A stretch of 64,000 nucleotides of DNA from Ch67 sp041395845 (GTDB taxonomy: Bacteria > Pseudomonadota > Gammaproteobacteria > Pseudomonadales > Ketobacteraceae). Positions 1-9,140 of this stretch are shown piece by piece; position 1 is the first letter of the stretch; each line of letters starts with the position of its first letter. The translations under genes and the position numbers were made by a program. Location: assembly GCA_041395845.1 (NCBI GenBank), contig JAWKZS010000001.1, positions 1-64,000 on the forward strand, read 5' to 3'. Below the pieces are notes generated by a model. That model worked only from the letters and a program-made list of their open reading frames with translations, searched no databases and had not been told where the DNA came from.

Positions 1-559
1 GCACCACGGAATCCCAGCCCTGGATCAAGGGGTAGAGAAATTCGTGAATGGCGATGGGCTGGCCTGACTTGAAACGCTTGCTGAAATCATCCCGCTCCAG
101 CATGCGGGCAACGGTGTGGCGGGCTGCAAGCTGAATCATGCCGGCGGCACCCAGCTGCTCCATCCACGAGGAGTTGAATACGATTTCGGTTCTTGCCGGG
201 TCAAGGATCTTGAACACCTGGTCCTGGTAGGACTTGGCGTTTTCGAGGACCTGTTCACGGGTCAAGGGCTGGCGCGTTTGGTTCTTGCCGGTCGGATCAC
301 CGATCATGCCGGTGAAGTCGCCGATCAAAAACAGGACGTGATGGCCCAGGTCCTGAAACTGGCGCAACTTATTTATAAGAACGGTATGCCCGAGGTGAAG
401 ATCAGGGGCGGTCGGGTCAAAGCCTGCCTTGATGCGAAGCGGTTTGCCTTCTTTCAACTTTTCAACCAGCTCATCTTCGAGGAGGATTTCTTCGGCGCCG
501 CGCTTGATCAGCGCGAGCGCATCAGCGACAGATTGGTCCACTAGCTTCACCTTATTCAT
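1..559 (-). CDS. tyrS: Tyrosyl-tRNA synthetase, N-terminal part (cut by window edge)
   Basis: Charges tRNA-Tyr with tyrosine in the cytoplasm. The 186 visible codons begin MNKVKLVDQSVADALALIKR and contain the class I signature DPTAPDLHLGH, a HIGH-like motif at about residues 45-55, followed by VLINKLRQFQDLGH and the GDFTGMIGDPTG loop typical of bacterial TyrRS. The KMSKS half lies beyond the left edge. The ATG at 559 is the only in-frame start; an ATG just upstream runs into a stop after five codons. The gene is divergent from the M23 peptidase gene, the arrangement seen beside anmK in Pseudomonas. The DLHLGH form and position suggest the TyrZ-type enzyme, but this cannot be settled from a fragment. 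Confidence 0.95.
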   Translation of the reverse strand, partial: MNKVKLVDQSVADALALIKRGAEEILLEDELVEKLKEGKPLRIKAGFDPTAPDLHLGHTVLINKLRQFQDLGHHVLFLIGDFTGMIGDPTGKNQTRQPLTREQVLENAKSYQDQVFKILDPARTEIVFNSSWMEQLGAAGMIQLAARHTVARMLERDDFSKRFKSGQPIAIHEFLYPLIQGWDSVV

Positions 560-763
560 TTTGGACGGCACATTTCAAAGCCGCGCATTGTAGCATAGTG
601 GATCGCTTTGAATCCCTTGGAGGCAGGCATGCCGTACGTTACAACGTGGATACATCTGTGATATAAACCCCAAAATTCCGGTATTTAGCCTGCGTTTGTC
701 TCTGCGTTGGGCTAGTATCAACAGAATAAGTAGCCTTGTATTAGACATTCAGACTGAATTCTT

Positions 764-2149
764 ATGACTGATTCCCGCCCTGCTGTTGGACGACACTTCC
801 CGCGTGCGCACCTGATTCTGGCGGGCGCTGTGTCACTGGCCCTTGTCATTGCCTTGACCCTGCTGCCCAGCCCGGATGCCACTGCTACCCGCACGGTCCG
901 CCTGCCGGCGCCCATGGCTGAAATCTCCGCTCGCCCAGCAGACGCTGCACTTCAGCTGGCATCACAGCTGGAAGTCGATGCGACTTCTCAGCCAGCCGAG
1001 GAGGAGCAGCCGGTTACTACCAGCGCCCCTGATGATGGTCTGGAGTGGTCGGTAGCCGAGGTTCGCAAAGGAGATACGCTATCTCACCTGTTCAAGCGAG
1101 TGGGACTGGGTCCAAAGGAAGTTCATGATGTTGTATCCGCCAAGGGCGACCTGTCTGAGCTGAAGAAAATTCATCCGGGTCAGACTTTCCGGTTTGGCAT
1201 GAAGGACCAGCAGCTTGACTCCCTGGAGTATGTGATTTCCCGCACCGAGAGCCTGTTCATCAAGCGCACCGATAATGGCTATGAGTCTGAGGTGGTCAAG
1301 CAGGATCTGGTTCCCTTCACTTCTTACGCGGAAGGCACCATCAAGTCTTCGCTGTTCCTGGCCGCGAACAAGGCCGGCCTGAGCAACTCGCTGACCATGG
1401 AGCTGGCAAACATGTTCGGCTGGGACGTGGATTTTGCGCTGGATATTCGGGAGGGGGATTCGTTCCGGGTGATTTATCAGGAACTCCACCTGAACGGCGA
1501 GAAGGTCAAGGATGGTGACATCCTGGCAGCCCAGTTCACCAACCAGGGCAAGACCTTTACCGCTATCCGATATGAAACATCCGATCGTGGCGCAGACTAT
1601 TTCAGCCCCGATGGCCAGAGCATGCGCAAGGCGTTCCGGCGCTCGCCGGTGGATTTTGCGCGGATAAGCTCACATTTCAATCTGGCCCGCAAGCATCCGG
1701 TTCTGCACACGATCCGCGCCCACAAGGGTACTGACTATGCCGCTGCCACCGGTACGCCCATCAAGGCAACCGGTGACGGGAAAGTGATCTTTGCCGGCTG
1801 GAAAGGTGGCTATGGCCGCACGGTTATTCTGCAGCATGGGCAGGGGATTCAGACGCTGTATGCCCACATGAATGGTTTCGGACGGAATATCCGCTCCGGC
1901 ACCCGGGTGTCGCAGGGACAGATCATTGGTTACGTTGGCAAAACTGGCTTGGCGACCGGCCCCCACCTGCATTATGAGTTTTACGTCAACGGCGCCGTGC
2001 GTAACCCGGTTACCGTCAAGCTGCCGCAGGCTAATCCGATTTCGGCTCAGGACCGGGCCAGCTTCATCGCGGTGGCTTCACAGATGCAGCAACAACTGGC
2101 TACCTATGCAGCCACCATTCAGAGCGAGCAGTTGGCGCGGGCCGACTGA
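764..2149 (+). CDS. mepM: M23 family peptidoglycan DD-endopeptidase (MepM-like)
   Basis: Murein hydrolase predicted to cut peptide cross-links for cell-wall growth. The 461-residue product has an N-terminal membrane anchor or signal (about residues 17-36), a Pro/Glu-rich linker, an OapA/LysM-like region (about 90-140, beginning WSVAEVRKGDTLSHLFK), and a C-terminal M23 (LytM) domain. The zinc ligands are intact: HKGTD near residue 320 and HLHYEF near residue 401. It sits three bases before anmK, so export-side cell-wall cutting and recycling of anhydro-muropeptides are probably co-transcribed, as in Pseudomonas. The exact bond cleaved cannot be read from sequence. Confidence 0.9.
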   Translation: MTDSRPAVGRHFPRAHLILAGAVSLALVIALTLLPSPDATATRTVRLPAPMAEISARPADAALQLASQLEVDATSQPAEEEQPVTTSAPDDGLEWSVAEVRKGDTLSHLFKRVGLGPKEVHDVVSAKGDLSELKKIHPGQTFRFGMKDQQLDSLEYVISRTESLFIKRTDNGYESEVVKQDLVPFTSYAEGTIKSSLFLAANKAGLSNSLTMELANMFGWDVDFALDIREGDSFRVIYQELHLNGEKVKDGDILAAQFTNQGKTFTAIRYETSDRGADYFSPDGQSMRKAFRRSPVDFARISSHFNLARKHPVLHTIRAHKGTDYAAATGTPIKATGDGKVIFAGWKGGYGRTVILQHGQGIQTLYAHMNGFGRNIRSGTRVSQGQIIGYVGKTGLATGPHLHYEFYVNGAVRNPVTVKLPQANPISAQDRASFIAVASQMQQQLATYAATIQSEQLARAD

Positions 2150-2152
2150 GGC

Positions 2153-3259
2153 ATGAATGCCGACCTCTATATCGGCCTGATCTCCGGCACCAGTGTTGAC
2201 GGCGTCGACGCAGCACTGGTGTCATTCACCGACCAACACCCCCACCTGATAGCAACACATCTGCATCCGTATTCTTCCGACCTGCGTGACGCTGTTCATG
2301 GACTGTTTGTGCCCGGCGACGAGGAAATCGACCGGTTGGGCGAGATCGACAATCTGGTCGGTGCAACCTTTGCAGATGCCGTCGTGCAGCTGCTCGATCA
2401 GGCCAATATCCCGGCCAACCGTGTTCGCGCTATTGGCTGTCATGGCCAAACGGTACGTCACCGGCCGCTCGCCCAGCATCCTTTCACCTTGCAGATCGGC
2501 AATCCTTATATCGTGGCAGAGCGGACCGGTCTGAGTGTCGTGTGGGATTTTCGTCGCCGTGACGTGGCCGTTGGCGGTCAGGGGGCGCCATTGGCGCCAC
2601 TGTTTCATCAGGCGTTCATGGGGTCGGCGGCTGAAACTCGCGTTGTGCTGAACCTGGGCGGCATCGCCAATATCACCCGACTGCCCTGCTCGGCCGAGCC
2701 GCCGGTGGCGTTTGATACAGGGCCGGCGAATGGCTTGATGGACGCGTGGATCCAGCGCGTCCAGGGTGTGCCGTTTGACCGCAACGGAGCCTGGGCGGCA
2801 TCTGCACAAGCCGATGCCGACTTGCTGTCACGGTTTCTGGTTGACCCGTATTTCTCGATGCCAGCACCGAAGAGTACCGGGAAGGAATGGTTTAATCTGT
2901 CTTGGGCAGAAAGACTGGCGGACCTGGCTGCTTATGAGCCGGCGGTGGTACAGGCGACGTTTATGGCGTTGACGATTGAATCCATTGCCCGGGCGATCGA
3001 GGCATCCGGTGGATGCGACCGGGTATTGGCCTGTGGCGGCGGCGTACACAACGTCGCTCTGCTGAAGGCCCTGGAGGAGAGGCTGGCGGTTCCGGTGAAT
3101 TCCAGCGCCAGCGTTGGCGTAGAGCCTGACTGGGTGGAAGCGATGACCTTTGCCTGGCTGGCCGCCTGTCATCTTGAGGGGCGTAAACTGGATAGCAGCC
3201 CCTTCACCGGGGCGGGCAAGCCTGTGATTCTGGGCAGCCTGGTTCCGGGAAGTCGCTGA
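2153..3259 (+). CDS. anmK: Anhydro-N-acetylmuramic acid kinase
   Basis: Phosphorylates 1,6-anhydroMurNAc with ring opening to MurNAc-6-phosphate, a step in murein recycling. The 368-residue length matches the family. Visible motifs are the ATP-binding start GLISGTSVDGVDAAL, the CHGQTVRHRP segment, the region FRRRDVAVGGQGAPLAP holding the catalytic Asp, NLGGIANIT, FDTGPANGLMD, and the C-terminal CGGGVHN. The ATG follows the peptidase stop by three bases, indicating translational coupling. It converges on erpA. Confidence 0.97.
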   Translation: MNADLYIGLISGTSVDGVDAALVSFTDQHPHLIATHLHPYSSDLRDAVHGLFVPGDEEIDRLGEIDNLVGATFADAVVQLLDQANIPANRVRAIGCHGQTVRHRPLAQHPFTLQIGNPYIVAERTGLSVVWDFRRRDVAVGGQGAPLAPLFHQAFMGSAAETRVVLNLGGIANITRLPCSAEPPVAFDTGPANGLMDAWIQRVQGVPFDRNGAWAASAQADADLLSRFLVDPYFSMPAPKSTGKEWFNLSWAERLADLAAYEPAVVQATFMALTIESIARAIEASGGCDRVLACGGGVHNVALLKALEERLAVPVNSSASVGVEPDWVEAMTFAWLAACHLEGRKLDSSPFTGAGKPVILGSLVPGSR

Positions 3260-3268
3260 AAAACTGAA

Positions 3269-3607
3269 TCAGATGGAAAAGGAAGAACCACAGCCACAGG
3301 TCGAGGTGGCGTTGGGGTTGCGCACCACGAACTGGGAACCGTGCAGGCCCTCGGTATAGTCGACCTCGGAACCCATCAGGTACTGGATGCTCATGGGATC
3401 CACCAGCAGGGTGACACCCTGGTTTTCGATCTGGGTGTCACCTTCCTTGATCTGCTCATCGAAGGTGAAGCCATACGAGAACCCGGCGCAACCACCACCG
3501 GTGATGTAGACGCGCAGCTTGAGGTTCTGGTTACCCTCTTCCTCGATCAGGGTTTTGACCTTGTTGGCTGCACTGTCGCTGAATGTCATGGCGCTGGCGT
3601 CAGACAT
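3269..3607 (-). CDS. erpA: Iron-sulfur cluster insertion protein ErpA
   Basis: A-type Fe-S carrier that delivers clusters to apoproteins, including those for isoprenoid synthesis. At 112 residues it is full length. The three cluster-binding cysteines are present: one in GGGCAGFSYGF and two in TSTCGCGSSF at the C-terminus. It is the last gene of the argC-DUF6776-bactofilin-erpA run on this strand and converges on anmK with a gap of 9 bases. Confidence 0.96.
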   Translation of the reverse strand: MSDASAMTFSDSAANKVKTLIEEEGNQNLKLRVYITGGGCAGFSYGFTFDEQIKEGDTQIENQGVTLLVDPMSIQYLMGSEVDYTEGLHGSQFVVRNPNATSTCGCGSSFSI

Positions 3608-3680
3608 GCCGGATTCTCTCCACTTACTGCAATAGTCCGTGGATTATCGTAAGCCCGACCAATTTAGTCAAGAATTAGCC

Positions 3681-4166
3681 TCAGGCCGGACTCTGCTTGG
3701 TTTCCAGCGGCGGCAGCTTCTTGTCTTCCTTGCGTTCATCCTTGCGGGCAGGCTTGTTGAGATCCAGCGCCGCCGTCGGTTCGGGCTTGTTGGGCTGGGC
3801 ATGCACCAGCGCGCCGTTAACCTGGGAACCCATGACCATTTCGATCAGGTTGTAGTGGACATTGCCATTGACGATGGCTTTGGCCGCCAGCTCGACGTGA
3901 CCGGATGAATGCACCTCGCCCACCACTTTGCCGTTGATGATCACGTTCGGGACGGTGATGTCACCTTCGATGACGCCGGCTTCGCTCAGTCGCAGCAGGG
4001 AATCACTGCCTTCTTCAGCCCGCACGTTGCCCTTGATGGTGCCTTCCACCAGCAGACCGCCTTCGAACTGGACATCGCCATTGATGACAGTGCCTTTGGC
4101 AATCATGGTGGTCCGACCGGCGTGACGGTCGAAATCGACTTTCTTGGTTTTATCCTTTCCCCACAT
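3681..4166 (-). CDS. Bactofilin family protein (DUF583)
   Basis: Polymer-forming cytoskeletal beta-helix protein of 161 residues. The core from about residue 15 to 120 shows the repeating short-strand pattern (AKGTVINGDVQFEGGLLVEG, then VIEGDITVPNVIINGKVVGE) typical of bactofilins, flanked by a short charged N-terminus and a Lys/Pro/Glu-rich tail. Its ATG at 4166 lies inside the end of the upstream DUF6776 gene (17-base overlap) with a GAGG eight bases upstream, so the two are coupled. In Pseudomonas the same pair stands between argC and erpA. The cell-biological role here is unknown. Confidence 0.88.
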   Translation of the reverse strand: MWGKDKTKKVDFDRHAGRTTMIAKGTVINGDVQFEGGLLVEGTIKGNVRAEEGSDSLLRLSEAGVIEGDITVPNVIINGKVVGEVHSSGHVELAAKAIVNGNVHYNLIEMVMGSQVNGALVHAQPNKPEPTAALDLNKPARKDERKEDKKLPPLETKQSPA

Positions 4167-4926
4167 TGCTCATTACCTCATCCAGCTTCCAATCAAATCG
4201 CCGTTCGAGTCGCACGGCCTTGCGGCCTGCGGACTGGGCGATCACCTCAATCTGATCCGGCACGAATTCGTCCGGAATCACAAGTTCTCCGCTGATATCC
4301 TGGAAAAAGCGGAAGTTGAACGGCGCTCCATCAGCACCGGGCCAGTCCTTGGCAAGGGTGTCAAACGGAATCGACTCACGCTTGCCCTGGCGGACACCGA
4401 GCAGATTCATTTTGACGCTACCTTTCACATAGGCGCCGTTGTCGGCTACCTGGGTCATCACGACCTTGTATTTAAAGCGTTTTTTGTTGACGGTCCGTGA
4501 CAGTTCCAGTCGTTCGATTCGGAGCCCCTTCTCTTTGCCTTCGGGTGCCATGATGCCTTTGTAGAAGGCAACGGCTTCTTCCAGTTCGGACACCCGGTTC
4601 TGCAGGGCCATGTTTTCCTGCCTGACCCGTTCACTGGCTTGCCGCTCCAGCTCGCTGCCGTGACGGTAGATGGCAGCCTCTTCCTGCAAGGTAAGGACCT
4701 TGGCTTTCAGTTCGGCAACCTGCTCGCGCAGTTCGGTGCGCTGATCGAGCATGTGCAGGTTCTGGCGCATGCCCCGCAGGTAACCGGCCGCGAAGCAGAG
4801 GGTGGCGGTGAGCAGGATACTTAGTATCCAGAGCGCAATGCGCTTTCCCTTCTGCCCCGGCCGATAGGGCACCAGCACCATCTGCGGATCGGGGCTGCTG
4901 CTTGGCCGAACGTCGCCCTGGGTCAC
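4150..4926 (-). CDS. DUF6776-type membrane-anchored coiled-coil protein
   Basis: Function unknown. The 258-residue product has a cytoplasmic N-terminus, one membrane segment at about residues 30-48, a heptad-rich coiled coil (about 52-125) and a soluble C-terminal domain with alternating strands. The start is GTG at 4926, ten bases after argC; no ATG with a better ribosome site is available upstream. It overlaps the bactofilin gene by 17 bases. A single-span protein with a coiled coil translated together with a bactofilin is a reasonable candidate membrane anchor for bactofilin polymers; this is inference from gene order only. Confidence 0.72.
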   Translation of the reverse strand: MTQGDVRPSSSPDPQMVLVPYRPGQKGKRIALWILSILLTATLCFAAGYLRGMRQNLHMLDQRTELREQVAELKAKVLTLQEEAAIYRHGSELERQASERVRQENMALQNRVSELEEAVAFYKGIMAPEGKEKGLRIERLELSRTVNKKRFKYKVVMTQVADNGAYVKGSVKMNLLGVRQGKRESIPFDTLAKDWPGADGAPFNFRFFQDISGELVIPDEFVPDQIEVIAQSAGRKAVRLERRFDWKLDEVMSNVGKG

Positions 4927-4936
4927 GCGGGCACCG

Positions 4937-5986
4937 TCATGGCATCAACGCGACATGCTCAAGACCGGCGGTTTCCGGCAGATCGAGCATGATATTCATG
5001 TTCTGCACTGCCTGACCGGCAGCACCCTTCACCAGGTTGTCGATGGCCGACAGCACCACGACCGTATCGCCGCCCTGGGGCCGGTGGATGGCAATCCGGC
5101 ACAGGTTGGAACCGCGCACACTGCGGGTCTCGGGATGGGAACCGCTCGGCATGACATCCACAAAGGGTTCGTCCTTGAAACGTTCCTCGAACAGGGCCTG
5201 CAGATCACCGGCGTCGTCCACCGTCAGGCGCCCGTAGAGTGTTGCATGAATGCCACGGATCATGGGCGTGAGATGCGGCACGAATGTGAGACCGACTTCG
5301 TGACCGGCCACTTTGGTCAGACCCTGACGAATCTCGGGCAGGTGACGGTGCCCGCTGACGCCGTAGGCCTTGAAACTTTCACTGGCTTCACACAGCAGTG
5401 ACGGGACTTTCGCTTCCCGGCCGGCTCCGCTGACGCCGGATTTTGCATCGGCAATCAGGTGATGTTTGTCAATCAGTCCCTGTTCCAGCAAGGGCAGGAA
5501 TCCAAGTTGTACGGCAGTGGGATAACAGCCGGGATTGGCCACGATACGTGCCTCGGCTATCGCCGCGCGATGCAGCTCCGGCAGGCCATACACGGCTTCC
5601 TGCAGGATATCGACACAGGCATGCGGCATGCCGTACCACGCTTCCCAGACTACCGGATCGCGCAAGCGGAAGTCTGCGGCCAGGTCGACAATTCTGACAT
5701 TCGCATTCAGCAGTTGCGGCACCATTTTCATGGCGACGCCGTTGGGTGTGGCGAAAAACACGAGATCACATTCGGCCAGACGCGCAATATCGGGCTCACT
5801 GAACTGCAGATCGAGATGGCCGCGCAGATTCGGGTAAAGCGACGCCACTGCCTGACCCGCCTCGGAGCGGGACGTCACTGCGGTGAGTTCGACATTGGGG
5901 TGCTGCACCAGCAACCGCAATAATTCCACGCCGGTATATCCGGTTCCGCCTACTACACCAATTTTGAATTTGCGCACCTTGTTCAT
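4937..5986 (-). CDS. argC: N-acetyl-gamma-glutamyl-phosphate reductase
   Basis: NADPH-dependent third step of arginine synthesis. From the chosen ATG at 5986 it is 349 residues. The nucleotide-binding start KIGVVGGTGYTGVELLRLL and the catalytic-Cys segment VANPGCYPTAVQLGFLPLL are intact, as is the SGVSGAGREAKV loop. The frame is open 57 bases further upstream, but the ATG at 5986 gives the family start MNKVRKFKIG and is preceded by AGAGA. It heads the argC-DUF6776-bactofilin-erpA cluster. Confidence 0.97.
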   Translation of the reverse strand: MNKVRKFKIGVVGGTGYTGVELLRLLVQHPNVELTAVTSRSEAGQAVASLYPNLRGHLDLQFSEPDIARLAECDLVFFATPNGVAMKMVPQLLNANVRIVDLAADFRLRDPVVWEAWYGMPHACVDILQEAVYGLPELHRAAIAEARIVANPGCYPTAVQLGFLPLLEQGLIDKHHLIADAKSGVSGAGREAKVPSLLCEASESFKAYGVSGHRHLPEIRQGLTKVAGHEVGLTFVPHLTPMIRGIHATLYGRLTVDDAGDLQALFEERFKDEPFVDVMPSGSHPETRSVRGSNLCRIAIHRPQGGDTVVVLSAIDNLVKGAAGQAVQNMNIMLDLPETAGLEHVALMP

Positions 5987-6172
5987 GATGATTCTCTGCG
6001 TTGGTCTGCCGGGGCAGCCATGATAATGCAGGCGCGGCTGCATTTACATTTACAAGTCGTTGTTAATCCGTCTTTTTTGGGTTAAAAACAGGCGAAACCG
6101 CTGCTCCTGGCCTGATAGTCTGGTCAGATGATTCATTTAATGCATCACCAAGCATAGTTCACTGGCTGACGA

Positions 6173-7897
6173 ATGGCTCCAAATCTGGATCGCATACGGG
6201 AACATCTGTCCACGCTGAACAACGTGGCCCTGCTGACGCTGCTGGGCGCGATGGCGGGATTTGCGTCAGGACTGGTGATTCTGCTGTTTCGCCTGCTGGT
6301 GGAGAATGTGCTGCAGTTCACGCTGGGTGGACCGGAAGCGTTTGAAACGCTGGCGTACCAGTGGCATCTGTTGTTGCCGGTGTGTGGCGTCGCGCTACTG
6401 AGTATTGGCTACCGCTGGCTGAAGCCGGAAGAGCGGCGCACGGGAATCGCACTGGTCATCGAACGCTTTCATCTGTTTCAGGGCATCATGAGTCTGCGCG
6501 GCTTGCTGATCCAGTATGTGGCCGGTGCTGCGACTTTGCTGTTCGGCCTGTCGATGGGACGTGAAGGTCCAGCCGTGCACATGGGTGCCGCCAGCGGCAG
6601 CCTGCTGGGCCAGTGGGCACAGCTGCCGAACAACAGTATCCGCGTACTCACGGGCTGTGGTTGTGCCGCTGCCATTTCCGCTTCCTTCAATACGCCGATT
6701 GCCGGCGTGGTGTTCGCGATGGAAGTGGTGATGATGGAATACCATGTGGGCACGTTCATTCCCATTATTCTGGCGTCGGTCGTCGGCGCAGCCATGACGC
6801 GAGCAGTGTACGGATCCGAAGTGGCTTTCGTAGTACCACCCATCGAGCTGGGTTCGCTGTGGGAGTTACCCTTCGTAATGCTGAGCGGTCTGATTATCGG
6901 ATGCGTTGCTGCGGCCCTGATCATGTCATCCCGTTTTACCCTGCGCCACTCACAGTCTTTGGGTATCGGCTGGCGGTTCGTCATGGCAGGCGTTGTCACG
7001 GCACTGTGCGCTGTCGCTGCACCGCAAATCATGGGTGTCGGTTATGACACGGTGGACAGCGCCATTGCAGGCCAGTTCAGCGTGATAATGCTGGTGCTGA
7101 TTCTGATACTGAAACTGATTGCCACCAGCGCCTGTGTTGGCGCAGGTCTGCCAGGCGGCGTGGTGGGCCCAACGCTGGTGCTGGGGGCTCTGTGCGGTGG
7201 ATTGATGGGCCAGCTGGGCACGGCAGTCATGCCGGACTCCGATGGCGGCCTGTACGTACTGCTCGGCATGGCCGCGATGATGAGCGCAACGCTGCAGGCA
7301 CCCCTGGCAGGCCTGATGACGTTGCTGGAACTGACCCTGAATCCGAACGTGATATTCCCCGGCATGCTGGTGGTGGTCACCTCCTGCCTGGTGACATCAC
7401 AGGTGTTTCGGCAACAGGGGATTTTTGAAACGCTGCTGAAGGCCCAGGGCATTCGCCTGCATATCAGTCCACTGACACATCAACTGCAGAGTGTTGGTGT
7501 GGCGGCGGTGATGAATCGCAGCCTGGTGCGGTTGCCACGCCTGATTGCCTTGCCTGAACTGTTGCGGCATTTGCAGAATCAGCCCAACTGGATTCTGGTG
7601 GAGAACGATGGTGTGCCGACACACTATATGCCTGCAGCCGATGTGGTGCTGTTTGTCAAAACGCTGCCGGAGTCGCCCGAGGGCGCCGAACCTGTCACAC
7701 TGGATCTGCTGGAAATCCCCGGCAGCCGCGACAATATCAAGCCCATCCTGATGAGCGCAACACTTAAGGAAGCACTGGACATGATGAAGCGGGAACAGAT
7801 CAGCGCGCTCTATGTCCATTGGCAATCTGCGCCGGCGATCTACCGGGTGATGGGGATTCTGCAGCGCAAGGACATCGAACATTTCTATCAACTGTAG
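6173..7897 (+). CDS. CLC family chloride channel/transporter with C-terminal CBS pair
   Basis: Integral membrane anion channel or H+/anion exchanger. The 574-residue product has about ten to twelve hydrophobic segments (residues 20-420) and a cytosolic C-terminus with two weak CBS-like repeats (about 445-570). The gating glutamate motif SMGREGPAVHMG (Glu131) and the second anion-site loop GLPGGVVGPTLV are present. The GSGIP selectivity loop is replaced by RTGIALVIERF near residue 90, as in a branch of bacterial CLCs lacking the central serine. It lies eight bases before hemJ. Whether it is a channel or exchanger, and its ion preference, are not decided by sequence. Confidence 0.88.
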   Translation: MAPNLDRIREHLSTLNNVALLTLLGAMAGFASGLVILLFRLLVENVLQFTLGGPEAFETLAYQWHLLLPVCGVALLSIGYRWLKPEERRTGIALVIERFHLFQGIMSLRGLLIQYVAGAATLLFGLSMGREGPAVHMGAASGSLLGQWAQLPNNSIRVLTGCGCAAAISASFNTPIAGVVFAMEVVMMEYHVGTFIPIILASVVGAAMTRAVYGSEVAFVVPPIELGSLWELPFVMLSGLIIGCVAAALIMSSRFTLRHSQSLGIGWRFVMAGVVTALCAVAAPQIMGVGYDTVDSAIAGQFSVIMLVLILILKLIATSACVGAGLPGGVVGPTLVLGALCGGLMGQLGTAVMPDSDGGLYVLLGMAAMMSATLQAPLAGLMTLLELTLNPNVIFPGMLVVVTSCLVTSQVFRQQGIFETLLKAQGIRLHISPLTHQLQSVGVAAVMNRSLVRLPRLIALPELLRHLQNQPNWILVENDGVPTHYMPAADVVLFVKTLPESPEGAEPVTLDLLEIPGSRDNIKPILMSATLKEALDMMKREQISALYVHWQSAPAIYRVMGILQRKDIEHFYQL

Positions 7898-7905
7898 GGC
7901 AACGT

Positions 7906-8343
7906 ATGTTGTGGGTAAAAGCGTTTCATATCATGGCAGTGATTACCTGGTTTGCCGGACTGTTCTATCTGCCACGCCTGTTTGTCTATCACACGATGGC
8001 CATCAGCGAAGGTGACAAGACTGGCTCGGAGCGTTTCAAGATCATGGAGCGCAAGCTGTATCGCGGCATCATGAATCCGTCGATGATCGTGGCACTGGGG
8101 CTGGGTCTGTGGATGCTGTTCGATCGCTGGGATGTGTATTTCAAGCAGGCCATGTGGATGCATATCAAGCTGACGCTGATCATTCTGCTGATCGGCTATC
8201 ACCATATGTGCGGCGCCTATGTGAAAAAATTCGCCCGCGATGCCAATACCCGCACCCATGTGTTTTATCGCGTGTTCAACGAGCTGCCGGTATTCGTGAT
8301 GATTCCGGTGGTGATTCTGGTGGTGCTGAAACAACCGTTCTGA
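7906..8343 (+). CDS. hemJ: Protoporphyrinogen IX oxidase HemJ
   Basis: Membrane oxidase of the penultimate haem step, replacing HemG/HemY. The 145-residue product begins MLWVKAFHIMAVITWFAGLF and has four membrane segments with the family motifs YLPRLFVYH and ERFKIMERKLYRGIM. The frame is open further upstream into the CLC gene, but the ATG at 7906 gives the conserved N-terminus. In Pseudomonas the same gene is next to argC, which supports the identification. Confidence 0.92.
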   Translation: MLWVKAFHIMAVITWFAGLFYLPRLFVYHTMAISEGDKTGSERFKIMERKLYRGIMNPSMIVALGLGLWMLFDRWDVYFKQAMWMHIKLTLIILLIGYHHMCGAYVKKFARDANTRTHVFYRVFNELPVFVMIPVVILVVLKQPF

Positions 8344-8352
8344 GGCAATGAC

Positions 8353-8760
8353 ATGAGCCAGCTGATACAGCGTTTTGATCCTGCGCGGGAGTATTATTTC
8401 GAGGAAGGCTGTTTCATCAATGAAATCAGTAACAGCGAACATGATCCTGCCGTGTCGATTGCCCAGGCAAGGGTGGCACCCGGCAAGACCACACGCTGGC
8501 ATCGGTTGCACAACACTACCGAGCGATATGTGATAGTGTCGGGCACTGGCAGTGTCGAAGTCGGCGACCTGGCTGCGCAAACCGTACATGCCGGCGATTG
8601 TGTGATCATCCCACCGCTGGTGCAGCAGCGCATCACCAATATCGGCAACGATGATCTGGTTTTTCTAGCTATTTGCAGCCCGCGCTTTCATGTCACGAAC
8701 TATGAGGACATGGAAACGTCTGACAGGATGTCTGCCGCGGGCGAAGACGGAGGAGATTGA
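8353..8760 (+). CDS. Cupin-domain protein
   Basis: Small soluble cupin of 135 residues. The first cupin motif reads TTRWHRLHNTTERYVIVSGTG (about residues 48-68) with candidate metal ligands His, His and Glu, and the second is HAGDCVIIPPLVQQRI (about 80-95). It follows hemJ by nine bases and precedes a small secreted protein gene by two. The substrate is unknown: the fold is shared by enzymes, isomerases and regulators. Confidence 0.75.
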   Translation: MSQLIQRFDPAREYYFEEGCFINEISNSEHDPAVSIAQARVAPGKTTRWHRLHNTTERYVIVSGTGSVEVGDLAAQTVHAGDCVIIPPLVQQRITNIGNDDLVFLAICSPRFHVTNYEDMETSDRMSAAGEDGGD

Positions 8761-8762
8761 TA

Positions 8763-9140
8763 ATGCGATCGAGGAAGGCGGCACGAGCCGGTGTTTTCGT
8801 GGTATGTGCCGCAGTGGCGGGCGTCAGTCACGGCTTTGGTGCCGCCAAAGGTATCGATGGCTTTCGCGTGGTGAATCCCACCCACTACCAGGTCTTCAGT
8901 CAGCGCGGCATCGGCGCCTTTAACCTGATCGCGCAGAAAAACACCCGCCATTCCGTCTGCTTCTTTTATGCAGACGCCAAACCCTACACCCGCCTGGAAG
9001 GTGTCACCATCGCCATGACAACAGACGATGGTGACCAGCAGCTGATGGATTTTGAAGTGAAGAACGGCTGTGTGCAGTTCGACTTTGCAGAAAAGGAAAA
9101 CCGCCCGTTACAGATAGAATTTGTGGATGCCTACCGCTGA
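8763..9140 (+). CDS. Small secreted protein of unknown function
   Basis: I do not recognise this 125-residue protein. It has a Sec signal peptide (RSRKAARAGVFVVCAAVAG, cleavage probably near SHG-FG, residues 22-26), then a mixed alpha/beta domain of about 100 residues with two cysteines (in HSVCFFY and NGCVQF) that could form a disulfide in the periplasm. The ATG at 8763 is chosen over a TTG six bases upstream because GGAGGA stands nine bases before it. Its 3' end overlaps the convergent sortase gene by 33 bases, so the sortase neighbourhood is its only other context. Confidence 0.65.
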   Translation: MRSRKAARAGVFVVCAAVAGVSHGFGAAKGIDGFRVVNPTHYQVFSQRGIGAFNLIAQKNTRHSVCFFYADAKPYTRLEGVTIAMTTDDGDQQLMDFEVKNGCVQFDFAEKENRPLQIEFVDAYR

